Below, one piece after another: positions 50,487 to 59,523 of a stretch of 64,000 bases of DNA. The stretch comes from Halorientalis sp. IM1011 (GTDB taxonomy: Archaea > Halobacteriota > Halobacteria > Halobacteriales > Haloarculaceae), in contig NZ_CP019067.1 of NCBI RefSeq assembly GCF_001989615.1, positions 1,302,001 through 1,366,000 of the forward strand, in the 5' to 3' direction. The position numbers and the translations under genes are program-made. The notes beneath the pieces are model-generated. The model made no database searches, was not told the DNA's origin, and saw nothing but the letters and a program-made list of their open reading frames with translations. Position 1 is the stretch's first letter; each line of letters starts with the position of its first letter.

Positions 50487-51464
50487 TCAAGACTCGACCA
50501 CGGTGTTGGTCAGCGTGCCCAGCCCCTCGATCGAGATGGCGACGGTGTCGCCGTCGTTCAGGAATTTCCCGAGTTCGAGGCCACAGCCGGTGCCGACCGT
50601 GCCGCTCCCGAGCACGTCGCCGGGATAGAGGGTCTCGGCTTCCGAGGTGTGTTCGAGGATCTCGCCCCAGGAGTGTTCCATCTCGCCGACGGTCCCCTCC
50701 GACCAGGTTTCCGTGTCGCCCTCGTCGTCGGTGACCTCGACGGAAAAGTCGGCGTTCGGGAGGTCCAGTTCGTCGGGCGTCACCAGATAGGGGCCGAAGG
50801 CGTTGGCGAAGTCCTTCCCGCGGGCGGGGCCGAGTCGGGCGTCCATCTCCTCGCCCTGCTCGTCGCGGGCCGAGAAGTCGTTGAAGAGGGTGTAGCCGGC
50901 GACGTACTCCTCGGTCTCGTCGGCGTCGATCGCGGACCCCCGTTTCCCGATCACCGCACCGATCTCCAGTTCCAGATCCCAGAGGTTCGAGTAGGGCGGC
51001 CACTCCACCACGTCGCCGTCACCGACCACCTGATCGGCGTTGCCCTTGTAGCACACCGGTCGGTCGTACCACACGTCCGGGATATCGCCCATCGTGTTCG
51101 CGACGTGTTCCTCGAAGGCCATGTAGTCCCGCAGGGAGTTCGGGCGCGGCACGGGAGCCAGCAGATCGACCTCTGCCGGGTCGTACCGGAGACGCGCGCC
51201 GCCGGGGCCGGTGTCGGCGTCGGCGTCGGGGACCCACTCCAGCACCTCTTCGACGGCGTCGAACGCGCGCTGACCGCGCCGGAGGAACGAAATCATGTCC
51301 GCGGGCGCGATGCTCTCGGCGAGGTCGACCGGCGAGGCCTCGCCGTCCATCGCGAGGACGTACGCGTAGCCGGCGGTCACGTCGAGCAGTTCCCCCTCGT
51401 GGTCGACACCGACCCGTCGAACGGGGCCGACCGGCGTCTCGACCGCGAAACTGGCGAGTCGCAT
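50487..51464 (-). CDS. Fumarylacetoacetate hydrolase family protein
   Basis: 325 residues. The C-terminal FAH fold contains YMAFEEHVAN, the metal-binding DLELEIGAVIGKRG (Glu-x-Glu), FNDFSARDEQ with the conserved Asp, and GDVLGSGTVGTGCGLELG. Members cleave carbon-carbon bonds in acylpyruvates or related products of aromatic breakdown. The exact substrate cannot be read from sequence. The N-terminal ~80 residues (MRLASFAVETPVGPVRRVGV) match the usual FAH leader domain. It is a single gene 54 bases upstream of the aminotransferase start. Confidence 0.9.
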   Translation of the reverse strand: MRLASFAVETPVGPVRRVGVDHEGELLDVTAGYAYVLAMDGEASPVDLAESIAPADMISFLRRGQRAFDAVEEVLEWVPDADADTGPGGARLRYDPAEVDLLAPVPRPNSLRDYMAFEEHVANTMGDIPDVWYDRPVCYKGNADQVVGDGDVVEWPPYSNLWDLELEIGAVIGKRGSAIDADETEEYVAGYTLFNDFSARDEQGEEMDARLGPARGKDFANAFGPYLVTPDELDLPNADFSVEVTDDEGDTETWSEGTVGEMEHSWGEILEHTSEAETLYPGDVLGSGTVGTGCGLELGKFLNDGDTVAISIEGLGTLTNTVVES

Positions 51465-51505
51465 ACTCGCATCCGGGTGCGGCGGTCAGGTATAGCTTTG
51501 GCCTC

Positions 51506-51853
51506 TCAGAGAAGGCCCGCGACGACGGCCCCGAACGCGACCGCGGCCAGCGCCCCGACGAGATTCAGTACCGCCGTCGCCACCGCTCGCCGGCGCTCGC
51601 CGGTCTCGAACAGCCGCACCGTCTCGAAGGCGAACGTCGAGAAGGTGGTGAACGCGCCACAGAACCCCGTCCCGAACACCAGGAGGAGGGAATCGTCGAC
51701 CGGTACGGCCACGAGCAGGCCCAGCACGAAACTCCCCAGAACGTTCACCGCGAGCGTGTCGGCAGTCCGGGTGTCGATGCGCTCGCCCAGCAGGTACCGC
51801 GCCAGTGCGCCGAGGACGCCCCCGACGCCAACGAGCAGGGTCGGGTCGGTCAT
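51506..51853 (-). CDS. crcB: CrcB/Fluc-type fluoride channel subunit 2
   Basis: 115 residues from MTDPTLLVGVGGVLGALARY. Four membrane helices, the GGVLGALARYLLGE entry and NVLGSFVLGL plus GFCGAFTTFSTFAFE are the fluoride-channel signature (Asn and the Phe-box). It overlaps the preceding crcB by four bases. Two different subunits made from one mRNA indicate a heterodimeric channel, the arrangement known for several Fluc pairs. An in-frame extension further upstream lies inside the other crcB gene and is not family-like. Confidence 0.93.
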   Translation of the reverse strand: MTDPTLLVGVGGVLGALARYLLGERIDTRTADTLAVNVLGSFVLGLLVAVPVDDSLLLVFGTGFCGAFTTFSTFAFETVRLFETGERRRAVATAVLNLVGALAAVAFGAVVAGLL

Positions 51854-52263
51854 CTGGAGATCACCCGGGCGACGGAACGCCCGCCGATGACGGCCAGAAA
51901 GCCGAGGGCGTAGTTGGCCGCGACGTTTGCGACCAGAAGCAGGGGGTCCAGCCCCGCGGTCTCGACGGCGAAGGTGCTGTAGGTCGTGAAGGAGGAGAGA
52001 AATCCCGTCCCCAGCACCAGTCGCGTCTCGGCGCTCAGCGCGTCCGCGAGGTGGGCCTCGTACAGCAGGACGCCCAGTGCGAAACTCCCCGCGACGTTGG
52101 CGGCGAGCGTCCCCCACGGCAGCGGGCCCGCGGGGAGTGCGAGCGCGACGGCGTGACGGAGGACCGCCCCGACGAACCCCCCGACGGCGATCAGGGCCAG
52201 CGGTTCGAGGCGGGCCAGCGCGTGTGTCGACCCGTCGGCGTCGGCGGCCGTCCCGTCGCTCAT
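51850..52263 (-). CDS. crcB: CrcB/Fluc-type fluoride channel subunit 1
   Basis: 137 residues with a short acidic N-terminus and four membrane helices. Signature regions GGFVGAVLRHAVALAL, NVAGSFALGVLL and GFLSSFTTYSTFAVE are all present. It exports fluoride passively across the cell membrane together with its partner encoded at 51506-51853. It starts 22 bases before the acyl-CoA dehydrogenase gene on the same strand (which ends at 52286), so the three may share a transcript. Confidence 0.93.
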   Translation of the reverse strand: MSDGTAADADGSTHALARLEPLALIAVGGFVGAVLRHAVALALPAGPLPWGTLAANVAGSFALGVLLYEAHLADALSAETRLVLGTGFLSSFTTYSTFAVETAGLDPLLLVANVAANYALGFLAVIGGRSVARVISR

Positions 52264-52285
52264 CAGCCGGAGCGACTCGGAGCGG

Positions 52286-53434
52286 CTACTCGGTGGTTTC
52301 GGTTTCGCGGTCGACGACGGCGTCGGCCAGCGCGTCCCGGTGGCCCTCGTTGGGGCCGCCGGCGATGGTCAGGAGCCGCGCGTCCCGGAGGTACCGTTCC
52401 ACGTCGTGTTCGCGCGTGTACCCGACACCGCCGTGGAGCTGCATCGCTTCGTTGGCGTTCTCGACGGCGGCCTCCGTGGCGTGGACCTTCGCCATCGGGA
52501 ACGCGCGGTCGACGGACAGTCCGCGGTCGGCGCGGTCGGCCGCCCGGAGGGTGAGCAGACGACTCGTGTCGACCCGCTCGGCCATCTCGCCCAGTCGCCA
52601 GCGAACACCTTGAAAGTCGCCGATGGCGCGGTCGAACTGTTCGCGTTCAGTGGTGTAGGCCACTGCGTCCTCCAGTGCAGCGCGGGCGATGCCGACCGCT
52701 CGCGCCGGGACGTTCACGCCGGTGTGGACGGTCCCGCGCTGGACGTACGCCTCGCCCCGCTCGCCGACCATCGCGTCGTCGGGCACACGCACGTCCGAGA
52801 GCGTCACGCGCGGCGACTTCACGCTGTTGGCACCCAGCGTGTCCCAGTCGCGGTCGACCTCGAACGCCTCGGCCGGGACGAGGAACGCACTGATGTTGTG
52901 GGGCGCGTCTGCCTCGGGGCCGGTCTTCGCGTAGGTGAGCACCACGTCGGCGTTGGGGAAGTTCGTCACCCACTGCTTGTGGCCGTTCAGGACCCACTCC
53001 TCGCCCTCGCGCTCGGCGGTCGTCTCCATCGCCAGCTTGTCGCTTCCGGCGTCGGCCTCGCTGAGTCCGAGCGCGCCGACGGTCTCGAACCGCGCCATCT
53101 CCGGGACCCATCGCTCGCGCTGGCGGTCGGAGCCGAACCGCTCGATCACGGTCGCGACGCCGAGGTTGAGCCCCACCGCGCTCGCGAGCGCCATCTGGTT
53201 CGCCGCCAGTTCCTCGATCACGACGACGAGTTCGACGAGCCCCTCACCGCGACCGCCCCGTTTCTCGGGCAGGGTCAGGCCGGTGATACCGCGCTCGCCG
53301 AGGGCGGCGAGGATCTCCTCGGGATACGTCTCGGTTCGGTCGAGGTCTGCGGCGACGGGTTCGATCTCGGTCGCTGCGAGCTCCCGAATCTCGTCGCGCA
53401 GCGTGCGCTGTGACTCGGTCAACTGGAAGCGCAT
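52286..53434 (-). CDS. Acyl-CoA dehydrogenase
   Basis: 382 residues, full family length. LGLSEADAGSDKLAMETTA is the FAD/substrate-binding region, and the C-terminal QLHGGVGYTREHDVERYLRDARLLTIAGG-type ending is diagnostic. The catalytic base expected after LHGGVGY is within the normal spacing: NEGHRDALAD follows. It oxidises an acyl-CoA at the alpha-beta bond with electrons passing to an electron-transfer flavoprotein. No other fatty-acid gene is adjacent, so the substrate chain length is open. Confidence 0.93.
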   Translation of the reverse strand: MRFQLTESQRTLRDEIRELAATEIEPVAADLDRTETYPEEILAALGERGITGLTLPEKRGGRGEGLVELVVVIEELAANQMALASAVGLNLGVATVIERFGSDRQRERWVPEMARFETVGALGLSEADAGSDKLAMETTAEREGEEWVLNGHKQWVTNFPNADVVLTYAKTGPEADAPHNISAFLVPAEAFEVDRDWDTLGANSVKSPRVTLSDVRVPDDAMVGERGEAYVQRGTVHTGVNVPARAVGIARAALEDAVAYTTEREQFDRAIGDFQGVRWRLGEMAERVDTSRLLTLRAADRADRGLSVDRAFPMAKVHATEAAVENANEAMQLHGGVGYTREHDVERYLRDARLLTIAGGPNEGHRDALADAVVDRETETTE

Positions 53435-53541
53435 ACGCGCCCATCGCGGCGGATCCCGATAAGTTTCGGGCGAACACGTCCCACACCGTCGGGCCCACTT
53501 CTGCCGAGCGTTTATATCCCAGACCGGGACCAGCCTGACCC

Positions 53542-53994
53542 ATGTTCGAGCGCTTCACGAGCGACGAACGGGCGATCGAAGGACTGCCGGTGCGACTCGT
53601 CATCGCCCTCGTAGTTGGGATCGCGAGCCTCAGCGTCATGATGAACACGATCGGGGGCCTCACCGCGCTGGGCGTCACCGAACTCGACGTGAAACCACAG
53701 CCGGAGGTGATCCCCGAGGGCGACGGCGAGGTGACGGTCACAGTGGTCACACCGGAGGGCGAGGCGGTATCGAACGCCACCGTCGTCGCGAAGGACGGCA
53801 CCGCGACGCTGTCGGAGATCCGCCCCGCGAAGACCGGCCCGAACGGGACGGCGACGCTGCAGCTCTCGCCGAGTCTCGGCCCGAACCAGAAGGAGGGAAC
53901 GGTCACGCTGGACGTGAAACCGCCCGCGGGTGGGGGGTACACCGACGACCGGGAGAACACGAAGGTGCTCGTGGTCGCGGATCAGTCCTCGTAG
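53542..53994 (+). CDS. Membrane-anchored carboxypeptidase-regulatory-like protein
   Basis: 150 residues. One N-terminal membrane helix (VRLVIALVVGIASLSVMM) is followed by an extracellular beta-sandwich (GDGEVTVTVVTPEGEAVSNATVVAKDG ... TGPNGTATLQLSPSLGPNQ) of the carboxypeptidase-regulatory/CarboxypepD_reg type. TTTATAT lies 28 bases before the ATG, giving a leaderless mRNA. The reading frame overlaps the 3' end of the opposite-strand methyltransferase paralogue by 13 bases (53982-53994). Role unknown. Confidence 0.8.
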   Translation: MFERFTSDERAIEGLPVRLVIALVVGIASLSVMMNTIGGLTALGVTELDVKPQPEVIPEGDGEVTVTVVTPEGEAVSNATVVAKDGTATLSEIRPAKTGPNGTATLQLSPSLGPNQKEGTVTLDVKPPAGGGYTDDRENTKVLVVADQSS

Positions 53995-54746
53995 GAGCGG
54001 GTGGCGTCGGTGCCCTCGCCCCAGTCGATCCAGGACTGCTCCCAGCCGCGGCGACGGCGGGCGTCCCGGCGCTCGTACTCGCGGTCCTCTCGGCGCATCC
54101 GGTTGCGCTCGGGTGTGTCGGCCTGCTCGCCCTCGACGAGCATGGGGGCGAAGGCGACGCCGCCGAGCCGTTCGGCGACCTCGCCGCCCTCGACGACGGC
54201 GAGATGCTGTTCGTGGGCCCCCAGCGGCATGACGAGTCGGCCGTCCTCGGCGAGCTGGTCGACCAGCGCCCGCGGCGGCGAGACGGCGGCGGCCTCCAGC
54301 AGGATGCGGTCGTATGGCGCGTACTCGGGGAGGCCGTCGGCCCCGTCCCGGCAGTCGACGAGGACGCCGCCGTAGCCGGCGCTGGCGAGGTTCTCGCGGG
54401 CCTCGTAGACGACCCGGCGAGTGATGTCGATAGCGTGGACATTTCGATCGCCGACGATCTCGGCGATCACGGCGGCGGTGTAGCCGACGCCAGCGCCGAC
54501 GACGAGCACGGAGTCGTCGGGGTCGGGTGCGAGGGCTTCGAGCAGTCGTGCGGCGGTGCTGGGGGCGAGCACGCGGGTGCCGAACCGCTCGAAGGGGCGG
54601 TCGGCGTAGGCACCGCGCTCGTCGGCGACGAACTCGTGGCGGGGAACCGCCCGCATGGCGACGCTGACGGCGTCGCTGTGGACACAGCCCTTGCTCTCGT
54701 GTTCGAGGCTGTCGACCATGTCGTCGCGCAGTACCGCGGGGTCCAT
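53982..54746 (-). CDS. Divergent isoaspartyl methyltransferase paralogue
   Basis: 254 residues from MDPAVLRDDMVDSL. The Rossmann SAM-binding loop VLVVGAGVGYTAAVIAEIVG and AVPRHEFVADE align with PCMT. However, the active-site SAPHM segment found in the neighbouring paralogue (54825-55451) is replaced by VLAPSTAAR, so the catalytic Ser and His of isoaspartate repair are missing. It keeps a methyltransferase fold but may act on another substrate or none. It carries a basic, Arg-rich C-terminal tail (RRDARRRRGWEQSW). It lies 78 bases after the true PCMT. Confidence 0.88.
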   Translation of the reverse strand: MDPAVLRDDMVDSLEHESKGCVHSDAVSVAMRAVPRHEFVADERGAYADRPFERFGTRVLAPSTAARLLEALAPDPDDSVLVVGAGVGYTAAVIAEIVGDRNVHAIDITRRVVYEARENLASAGYGGVLVDCRDGADGLPEYAPYDRILLEAAAVSPPRALVDQLAEDGRLVMPLGAHEQHLAVVEGGEVAERLGGVAFAPMLVEGEQADTPERNRMRREDREYERRDARRRRGWEQSWIDWGEGTDATRSYED

Positions 54747-54824
54747 TGTAGGGAGGTTCGCGTGGAGGCTCTTGAATGACGCGCCTGTCGAACGGACGGC
54801 AGGTAGGTTCGCCAACCAGTCGAG

Positions 54825-55451
54825 TCACTGCATCTCGACGAACCGCACGCCGCCGTGGTCCCCGCGGTCGAGCGACCCGTCCTCGCGCTTGCGAGCGCGA
54901 ACGAGCGTCTGCCGGGCGGTCCCGAGCGGCGCGAGCAGCACCCCGCCCGGACGGACCTGGTCAACGACGGCCTCGGGGAAGTCGGGGGCGGCACAGGTGA
55001 GATACGCCCGGTTGTAGGGAGCGTACTCGGACCAGCCCCGTTTGCCGTCGCCGGCCCGGATCGAGACCGCGCCGTAACCCAGTCGATCGAGTCGCTCGCG
55101 GGCCTGCTCGGCCAGCGAGTCGTGGTATTCGACGGAGAAGACGTGCTCGGGGCCGACGATCTCGGCGGTGACGGCGGCGTGGTAGCCACAGCCCGTCCCG
55201 ATTTCCAGTACTTCGTCGCCCGGCGACAGATCCAGCAGGTCGGTCATGATCGCGACCATGTGTGGCGCGCTGATGGTCTGGCCGTCGCCGATGGGCAGCG
55301 GCGTGTCGGCGTAGGCCGAGTCGCGCTTGTGCTCGGGGACGAACTCGTGGCGCGGGACCGCCCGCATCGCGTCGAGCGTGGCCGGATCGTCGACGCGGCC
55401 CTCGGATTCGAGCCGGTCGACCATCGACTCGCGTCGGGCCGCCCAGTCCAT
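54825..55451 (-). CDS. pcm: Protein-L-isoaspartate O-methyltransferase
   Basis: 208 residues, standard length. It methylates isoaspartyl residues with S-adenosylmethionine so that damaged proteins can be repaired. The motifs GQTISAPHMVAIMTDLL (active-site Ser and His), VLEIGTGCGYHAAVTAEIVG (SAM loop) and GDGKRGWSEYAPYNRAY are intact. It begins one base after the stop of the zinc-finger gene and is co-transcribed with it and with the divergent paralogue. Confidence 0.95.
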   Translation of the reverse strand: MDWAARRESMVDRLESEGRVDDPATLDAMRAVPRHEFVPEHKRDSAYADTPLPIGDGQTISAPHMVAIMTDLLDLSPGDEVLEIGTGCGYHAAVTAEIVGPEHVFSVEYHDSLAEQARERLDRLGYGAVSIRAGDGKRGWSEYAPYNRAYLTCAAPDFPEAVVDQVRPGGVLLAPLGTARQTLVRARKREDGSLDRGDHGGVRFVEMQ

Positions 55452-55452
55452 G

Positions 55453-56106
55453 CTACCAGGCCGACCAGGCGGTCGACGTTTCGTCGCGCGCGTACAGCCG
55501 TTTGATGTCCTTTGCCGCGACCGTGTCGCCGTCGTAGTCCAGTTTGTCGAACTCGTAGCCTGCGGCGTCGTCGCGGACGAGGATGCTTTCGACCGTGAAT
55601 TCGAGGTCGCCGAACTCCTCGGTCTCGCCGACGACGAACTCGTGGTCGCCGGGCACCTGCACCTTCGTGGACTCGGTGGCCTCCCGGCGGCCGTCCTTTG
55701 GGTGTTTGGTCACGTTGACGGAGACGTTCCCGACCGCGCGGGTCCAGACGGTATCGACGTCGGTGACCGGTGCCGACTCGACCCGGCCGCCGTCGATCTC
55801 CAGACTCGTGATCCGGACGGTCATCACCGCAGCATCGGTCTCGGCGACGAACTCCTCGCCGGTGGCGAGGTCGGCGTCGGCAGGCGCTTCGACCTGCGCG
55901 GAGAAGGATTCCCCGTCCTGGGAGATCACCACGTCGAGCTGGGCGGTCTGCTCCTCGGGCAGGCTCTCCTTGTGGACGTGTTCGCACTCGGTACATCGCA
56001 ACGTCGCGTCGCCGCCGCCCGTCGACAGGACCTCGTGGACCGTCTCGAACTGCGGCGAACAGGCCGGACAGGCGATACCGACCCTGTCCCCGGCTTCCGT
56101 AGTCAT
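55453..56106 (-). CDS. HVO_0476-type zinc-finger protein
   Basis: 217 residues. A C-terminal-like zinc site is at the N-terminus here: CPAC in IACPACSPQF and CTEC in ATLRCTECEHVH form a four-cysteine zinc finger within the first 45 residues. The rest is a beta-rich domain (VRITSLEIDGGRVESAP, RAVGNVSVNVTKHPKDGRRE). The family is conserved in haloarchaea with unknown function. Co-transcription with pcm hints at protein maintenance. Confidence 0.85.
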   Translation of the reverse strand: MTTEAGDRVGIACPACSPQFETVHEVLSTGGGDATLRCTECEHVHKESLPEEQTAQLDVVISQDGESFSAQVEAPADADLATGEEFVAETDAAVMTVRITSLEIDGGRVESAPVTDVDTVWTRAVGNVSVNVTKHPKDGRREATESTKVQVPGDHEFVVGETEEFGDLEFTVESILVRDDAAGYEFDKLDYDGDTVAAKDIKRLYARDETSTAWSAW

Positions 56107-56212
56107 ACCCGGCCGTACTCGGTGCGCACGTAAAAGGTCGCTGACCGGCGTATCCGGCGGTCAGTGTTGCCCCGACCCCGAACAATTCATTTCGGTGACC
56201 GGTAGGTTCGGT

Positions 56213-56503
56213 ATGGACCTCCGCTACGTCTACGGAGCCGGATTCGGACTCATGGCGTTCGGTTCCGGACTGCAGGTCGCCGAGGCGGCCCTGTCGAGCA
56301 CCGATTTGCTCTCGATGGGGCTCGACGGCGTGTTGCTCGTCTGCTTCGGTATCCTGGCGTGGCAGTCGCTGGCCGGCAAACTGGACGGGGTGAACGAACC
56401 GGCGTCGAGTGGATTTTTCACTGGGCTCGGGTACGCACTACTGGGTATGGGGGTACTGTTGACGGCGCTTGGGGGATATGGGCTCGCCAACACCCTGCTC
56501 TGA
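56213..56503 (+). CDS. Small three-helix membrane protein
   Basis: 96 residues from MDLRYVYGAGFGLMAFG. Three hydrophobic segments (AGFGLMAFGSGLQVAEAAL, GLDGVLLVCFGILAWQSLAG, TGLGYALLGMGVLLTALGGYGL) and a short polar loop are seen. No family is recognised. Codon use fits the core genome. It is divergent from the zinc-finger/pcm operon (106 bases apart) and converges with the aminopeptidase gene. Confidence 0.7.
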   Translation: MDLRYVYGAGFGLMAFGSGLQVAEAALSSTDLLSMGLDGVLLVCFGILAWQSLAGKLDGVNEPASSGFFTGLGYALLGMGVLLTALGGYGLANTLL

Positions 56504-56521
56504 TGGGACCAGGGATGCCAG

Positions 56522-57478
56522 TTACACGCCCGACGGCAGGTCGATCTCGTCGCCGTCAATGTACACTTTCGGCTCCCGAACGATCCCGTCCAGGTGGATC
56601 GGCGCCTCCACGTCGCCGCCGATGGCGTGGTCGTCGCCGATGGCGATGTGGACGGTACCGGCGGCCTTCTCGTCCAGGAGGACGGAGCCGATCAACTCGG
56701 TGACGCCGACGTTGGTGCCGATTCCGAGTTCCGCGAGGTTGTAGGCGTCCTCGCCTACCTCCTCGGCAGCGGCCTCCAGTTCCTCGCGCACGCCGTCGTC
56801 TGAGACCTCGGTGACGTACCCGTCCTCGACCTCGAACTCGAGGACGTGGCCGTCTTCCAGCAGGCCGTGGGGCATCATCGTCCCGTCGACGACGAAGGTG
56901 CCGTCGGCAGTCTCGGGACTCATGAACACCTCGCCGGCCGGGAGGTTGGACATCGCACCGGGGTCGTGGACGATGCCGGTGTCCTGTCGCCACTCCCGGT
57001 CGCCGGGGCGGAACACGATGTCGGTGCCGCGTTCGGTCGTGACGCGGACGGTCTCGGCCCCGGAGACTTCGGCGTACAGCTCCTTGCAGTGTTGCTTGAT
57101 GTCGGCGTAATCGGCGTCGAGACCGGTGACGAACACCTCCTCGGTGATCCCGGGGAGGGTGGCGACGCGAGCGCCGGCCGCGGTGGCGTCCGAGCGGGCC
57201 TTGGTGTGGGTGAGGCTCTTCTTGGTCGGCGCGAGCACCACGTCGGCGTTGCGCATGGCGGCGGCGACGGCCGCGGGCGGTTCCTCGCCGTGCTGGTCGC
57301 CGGGCGGGTAGCGGACGATGCTCGCGTCGTCGGTGCGCTCGTTGGCCACCTCGTAGAGGGCTTCGCCGATGGGCTGGCGCTCGTGGTCGGTGACGATCAG
57401 ACAGGACTCGGTCGACTGGAGGCGCATGCACTTCCGGACGGCCGTCTCGGCCGGATTCCGGAGCCGCTCGTGTTTCAT
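56522..57478 (-). CDS. M29-like (thermophilic-type) aminopeptidase
   Basis: 318 residues from [16 protein letters not shown]. The body contains [12 protein letters not shown]-like and GEVFMSPE, and the metal-site region [10 protein letters not shown] ... [15 protein letters not shown], which match the M29 aminopeptidase family (AmpS/AmpT-like, leucyl aminopeptidase of archaea). His, Glu and Asp ligands lie in HIAIGDDH and [10 protein letters not shown]. It removes N-terminal residues from peptides in the cytoplasm. The upstream in-frame extension is not homologous-looking and overlaps the GAPDH promoter region. Confidence 0.88.
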   Translation of the reverse strand: MKHERLRNPAETAVRKCMRLQSTESCLIVTDHERQPIGEALYEVANERTDDASIVRYPPGDQHGEEPPAAVAAAMRNADVVLAPTKKSLTHTKARSDATAAGARVATLPGITEEVFVTGLDADYADIKQHCKELYAEVSGAETVRVTTERGTDIVFRPGDREWRQDTGIVHDPGAMSNLPAGEVFMSPETADGTFVVDGTMMPHGLLEDGHVLEFEVEDGYVTEVSDDGVREELEAAAEEVGEDAYNLAELGIGTNVGVTELIGSVLLDEKAAGTVHIAIGDDHAIGGDVEAPIHLDGIVREPKVYIDGDEIDLPSGV

Positions 57479-57608
57479 ACCCGAGTCTGGGTGGCCCGCC
57501 GGATTAGTCGTTGTGCCTCCACCGCGGGCGAACGGTGACTCGCTCCCGAGTGAATTCCCACCGTGGAACCTCGAAACGGTTATCCGCGTCGCTACGGCAT
57601 CCCCGTAT

Positions 57609-58634
57609 ATGACAATCGAAGTCGGCATCAACGGATACGGGACCATCGGGAAGCGGGTCGCGGACGCCGTCCGGGCCCAGCCGGACATGGCGGTCGTCGG
57701 CGTCGCCAAGACGCGGCCGAACTTCGAGGCCGAGCAGGCCGTCGCCAACGACTACCCGCTGTACGCCGCCGTCCCCGAGCGGGTCGACCAGTTCGACGAG
57801 GCCGGCATCGAACTGGCCGGCGAGGTCGAGGAACTGGTCCAGGCGAGCGACATCGTCGTCGACACGACGCCGTCGGGCATCGGCGCGGAGAACAAGGCGA
57901 TGTACGAGGAGTACGACACGCCCGCGCTCTACCAGGGCGGGGAGGACGCCGACCTGGTCGACGTGAGCTTCAACGCCCGCGCGAACTTCGCGGAGGCCGA
58001 AGGGGCCGATCACACCCGCGTCGTCTCCTGTAACACGACCGGTCTCTCCCGACTCATCGCGGCGCTGGAAGACGAGTACGGCGTCGAGAAGGTGCGCGCG
58101 ACGCTGGTCCGTCGCGGTGGCGACCCCGCCCAGTCCTCGCGCGGCCCGATCAACGACACGCTGCCGGACCCGGTGACGATCCCCTCCCACCACGGCCCGG
58201 ACGTGAACACCATCTTCCCGGACCTGGACATCGACACGCTCGGGATGAAGGTGCCGGCGACGCTGACCCACACTCACAGCGTCAACGTCGAGTTGACCTA
58301 CGACACCGACACCGAGGAAGTTCGGGAGCTTCTGGAGGGCGAGTCGCGACTGTTCGTCATCCCCGACCACATGGGTATCGACGGCTCGGGCAAACTCAAG
58401 GAGTTCGCGCTCGATTCGGGGCGGCCCCGCGGCGACGTGTGGGAGAACGCCATCTGGGGCGAGTCGATCACCGTCGAAGGCGGCGACGAACTCTACCTCT
58501 TCCAGGCGATCCATCAGGAGTCCGACGTGGTGCCGGAGAACGTCGACGCCATCCGTGCGGTGCTGGGGACCGCCGACCGCCGCGAGAGCATCGAACGGAC
58601 GAACGAGGCGCTCGGGATGGGCCTCGGTCGCTGA
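57609..58634 (+). CDS. gap: Type II glyceraldehyde-3-phosphate dehydrogenase
   Basis: 341 residues, matching archaeal type II GAPDH, which works in gluconeogenesis with NADP(H). [14 protein letters not shown] (residues 8-21) binds the cofactor, and Cys141 in [12 protein letters not shown] is the catalytic cysteine, with [10 protein letters not shown] holding the conserved His. CGAAAC followed by GGTTATCC about 30 bases before the ATG resembles a haloarchaeal BRE/TATA pair, giving a leaderless mRNA. Some haloarchaea carry both type I and type II forms; only this one is in the window. Confidence 0.96.
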   Translation: MTIEVGINGYGTIGKRVADAVRAQPDMAVVGVAKTRPNFEAEQAVANDYPLYAAVPERVDQFDEAGIELAGEVEELVQASDIVVDTTPSGIGAENKAMYEEYDTPALYQGGEDADLVDVSFNARANFAEAEGADHTRVVSCNTTGLSRLIAALEDEYGVEKVRATLVRRGGDPAQSSRGPINDTLPDPVTIPSHHGPDVNTIFPDLDIDTLGMKVPATLTHTHSVNVELTYDTDTEEVRELLEGESRLFVIPDHMGIDGSGKLKEFALDSGRPRGDVWENAIWGESITVEGGDELYLFQAIHQESDVVPENVDAIRAVLGTADRRESIERTNEALGMGLGR

Positions 58635-58706
58635 GCCGAACCCCTCGGGAATCGAGGAGTAACAGGGGCAGAAACCTTTTCCCGGGACCACCTCTTACCG
58701 GCAGGT

Positions 58707-59093
58707 ATGAACGACGACCGCGACGACCACGATCCCATCGACGATATTCTCCGGGAGATCGAGCGGGTGATGAACGAGATGATGGGCGACGACGTTCACA
58801 TCGATCGCGGCGGGAACGCGGGCTTCGGATCGGACCTCCACCTGGACGTGTTCGAGGAAGACGATCAGTTGCGCGTCGTCGCGGACCTCCCCGGCGTCGA
58901 GAAAGACGCCATCGACCTCAAGTGCGACGGCGAGGTGTTGACGGTCGCCGCCGCCTCCGACCGCCGGGACTACGAGGAACGGATCCGCCTCCCCGCCACC
59001 GTCGACGAACACTCCGCCAGCGCCACCTACAACAACGGCGTCCTCGAGGTCACCTTCGACCGCGCCGACGATTCCGCGGACATCGACCTTTAA
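58707..59093 (+). CDS. hsp20: Hsp20/alpha-crystallin small heat-shock protein
   Basis: 128 residues. An acidic N-terminus (MNDDRDDHDPIDDILREI) precedes the alpha-crystallin domain: VVADLPGVEKDAIDLKCDGEV and RIRLPATVDEHSASATYNNGVLEVTF, which contains the A-x-x-x-N-G-V-L-E-V motif of the family. It holds unfolding proteins without ATP. It lacks the usual I-x-I C-terminal anchor, ending DDSADIDL. It overlaps the 3' end of the gene on the other strand by four bases. Confidence 0.94.
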   Translation: MNDDRDDHDPIDDILREIERVMNEMMGDDVHIDRGGNAGFGSDLHLDVFEEDDQLRVVADLPGVEKDAIDLKCDGEVLTVAAASDRRDYEERIRLPATVDEHSASATYNNGVLEVTFDRADDSADIDL

Positions 59094-59455
59094 GAGATCT
59101 GGCTCCGCCGCGGATCGTCGTCACCGAGGCGGTAGAGCTGGTAGGAAAAGGCCGCAAGCGCCAGCGCGAACAGGCCGAAGGGGAGCAGGGGGCCGCGGCT
59201 CCCGCGAAGGTAGAAAAACGTCGCGAACAGCATGACGAACAGCGAACTCACCAGCCGACCGTACACCGACTCCCGGAGCGGCCGGTAGCTGTAGGTCAGG
59301 GTAAAGGCGACGAGTAACCACCCGAAGGCGAGCGTCTCCGCCTGCTGGAGCGACGACGTCGCGTACCAGACCGTCCCGGCCGCCACGCCACCGGCGAGGA
59401 CGAGCCCGAGTGCCAGAAACGGACGGCTCAGGTCGTTCCGCTGGGCTTTGGCCAT
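59090..59455 (-). CDS. Hypothetical four-helix membrane protein
   Basis: 121 residues. Four hydrophobic segments (FLALGLVLAGGVAAGTVWY, TLAFGWLLVAFTLTY, RLVSSLFVMLFATFFYL, LPFGLFALALAAFSYQLY) with a short basic N-terminus (MAKAQRNDLSR) and tail. TATATTA at about 29 bases before the ATG suggests a leaderless mRNA. The spacer between TATA and ATG contains CCCCGGACAT, which also occurs in the promoters of the surface-protein cluster. Function unknown. Confidence 0.75.
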   Translation of the reverse strand: MAKAQRNDLSRPFLALGLVLAGGVAAGTVWYATSSLQQAETLAFGWLLVAFTLTYSYRPLRESVYGRLVSSLFVMLFATFFYLRGSRGPLLPFGLFALALAAFSYQLYRLGDDDPRRSQIS

Positions 59456-59523
59456 GTTTCCCGGTGATTACATGTCCGGGGTAATATACGTTGGTGTCGT
59501 GTCGAACGGTCGTGTGCCCTGCG

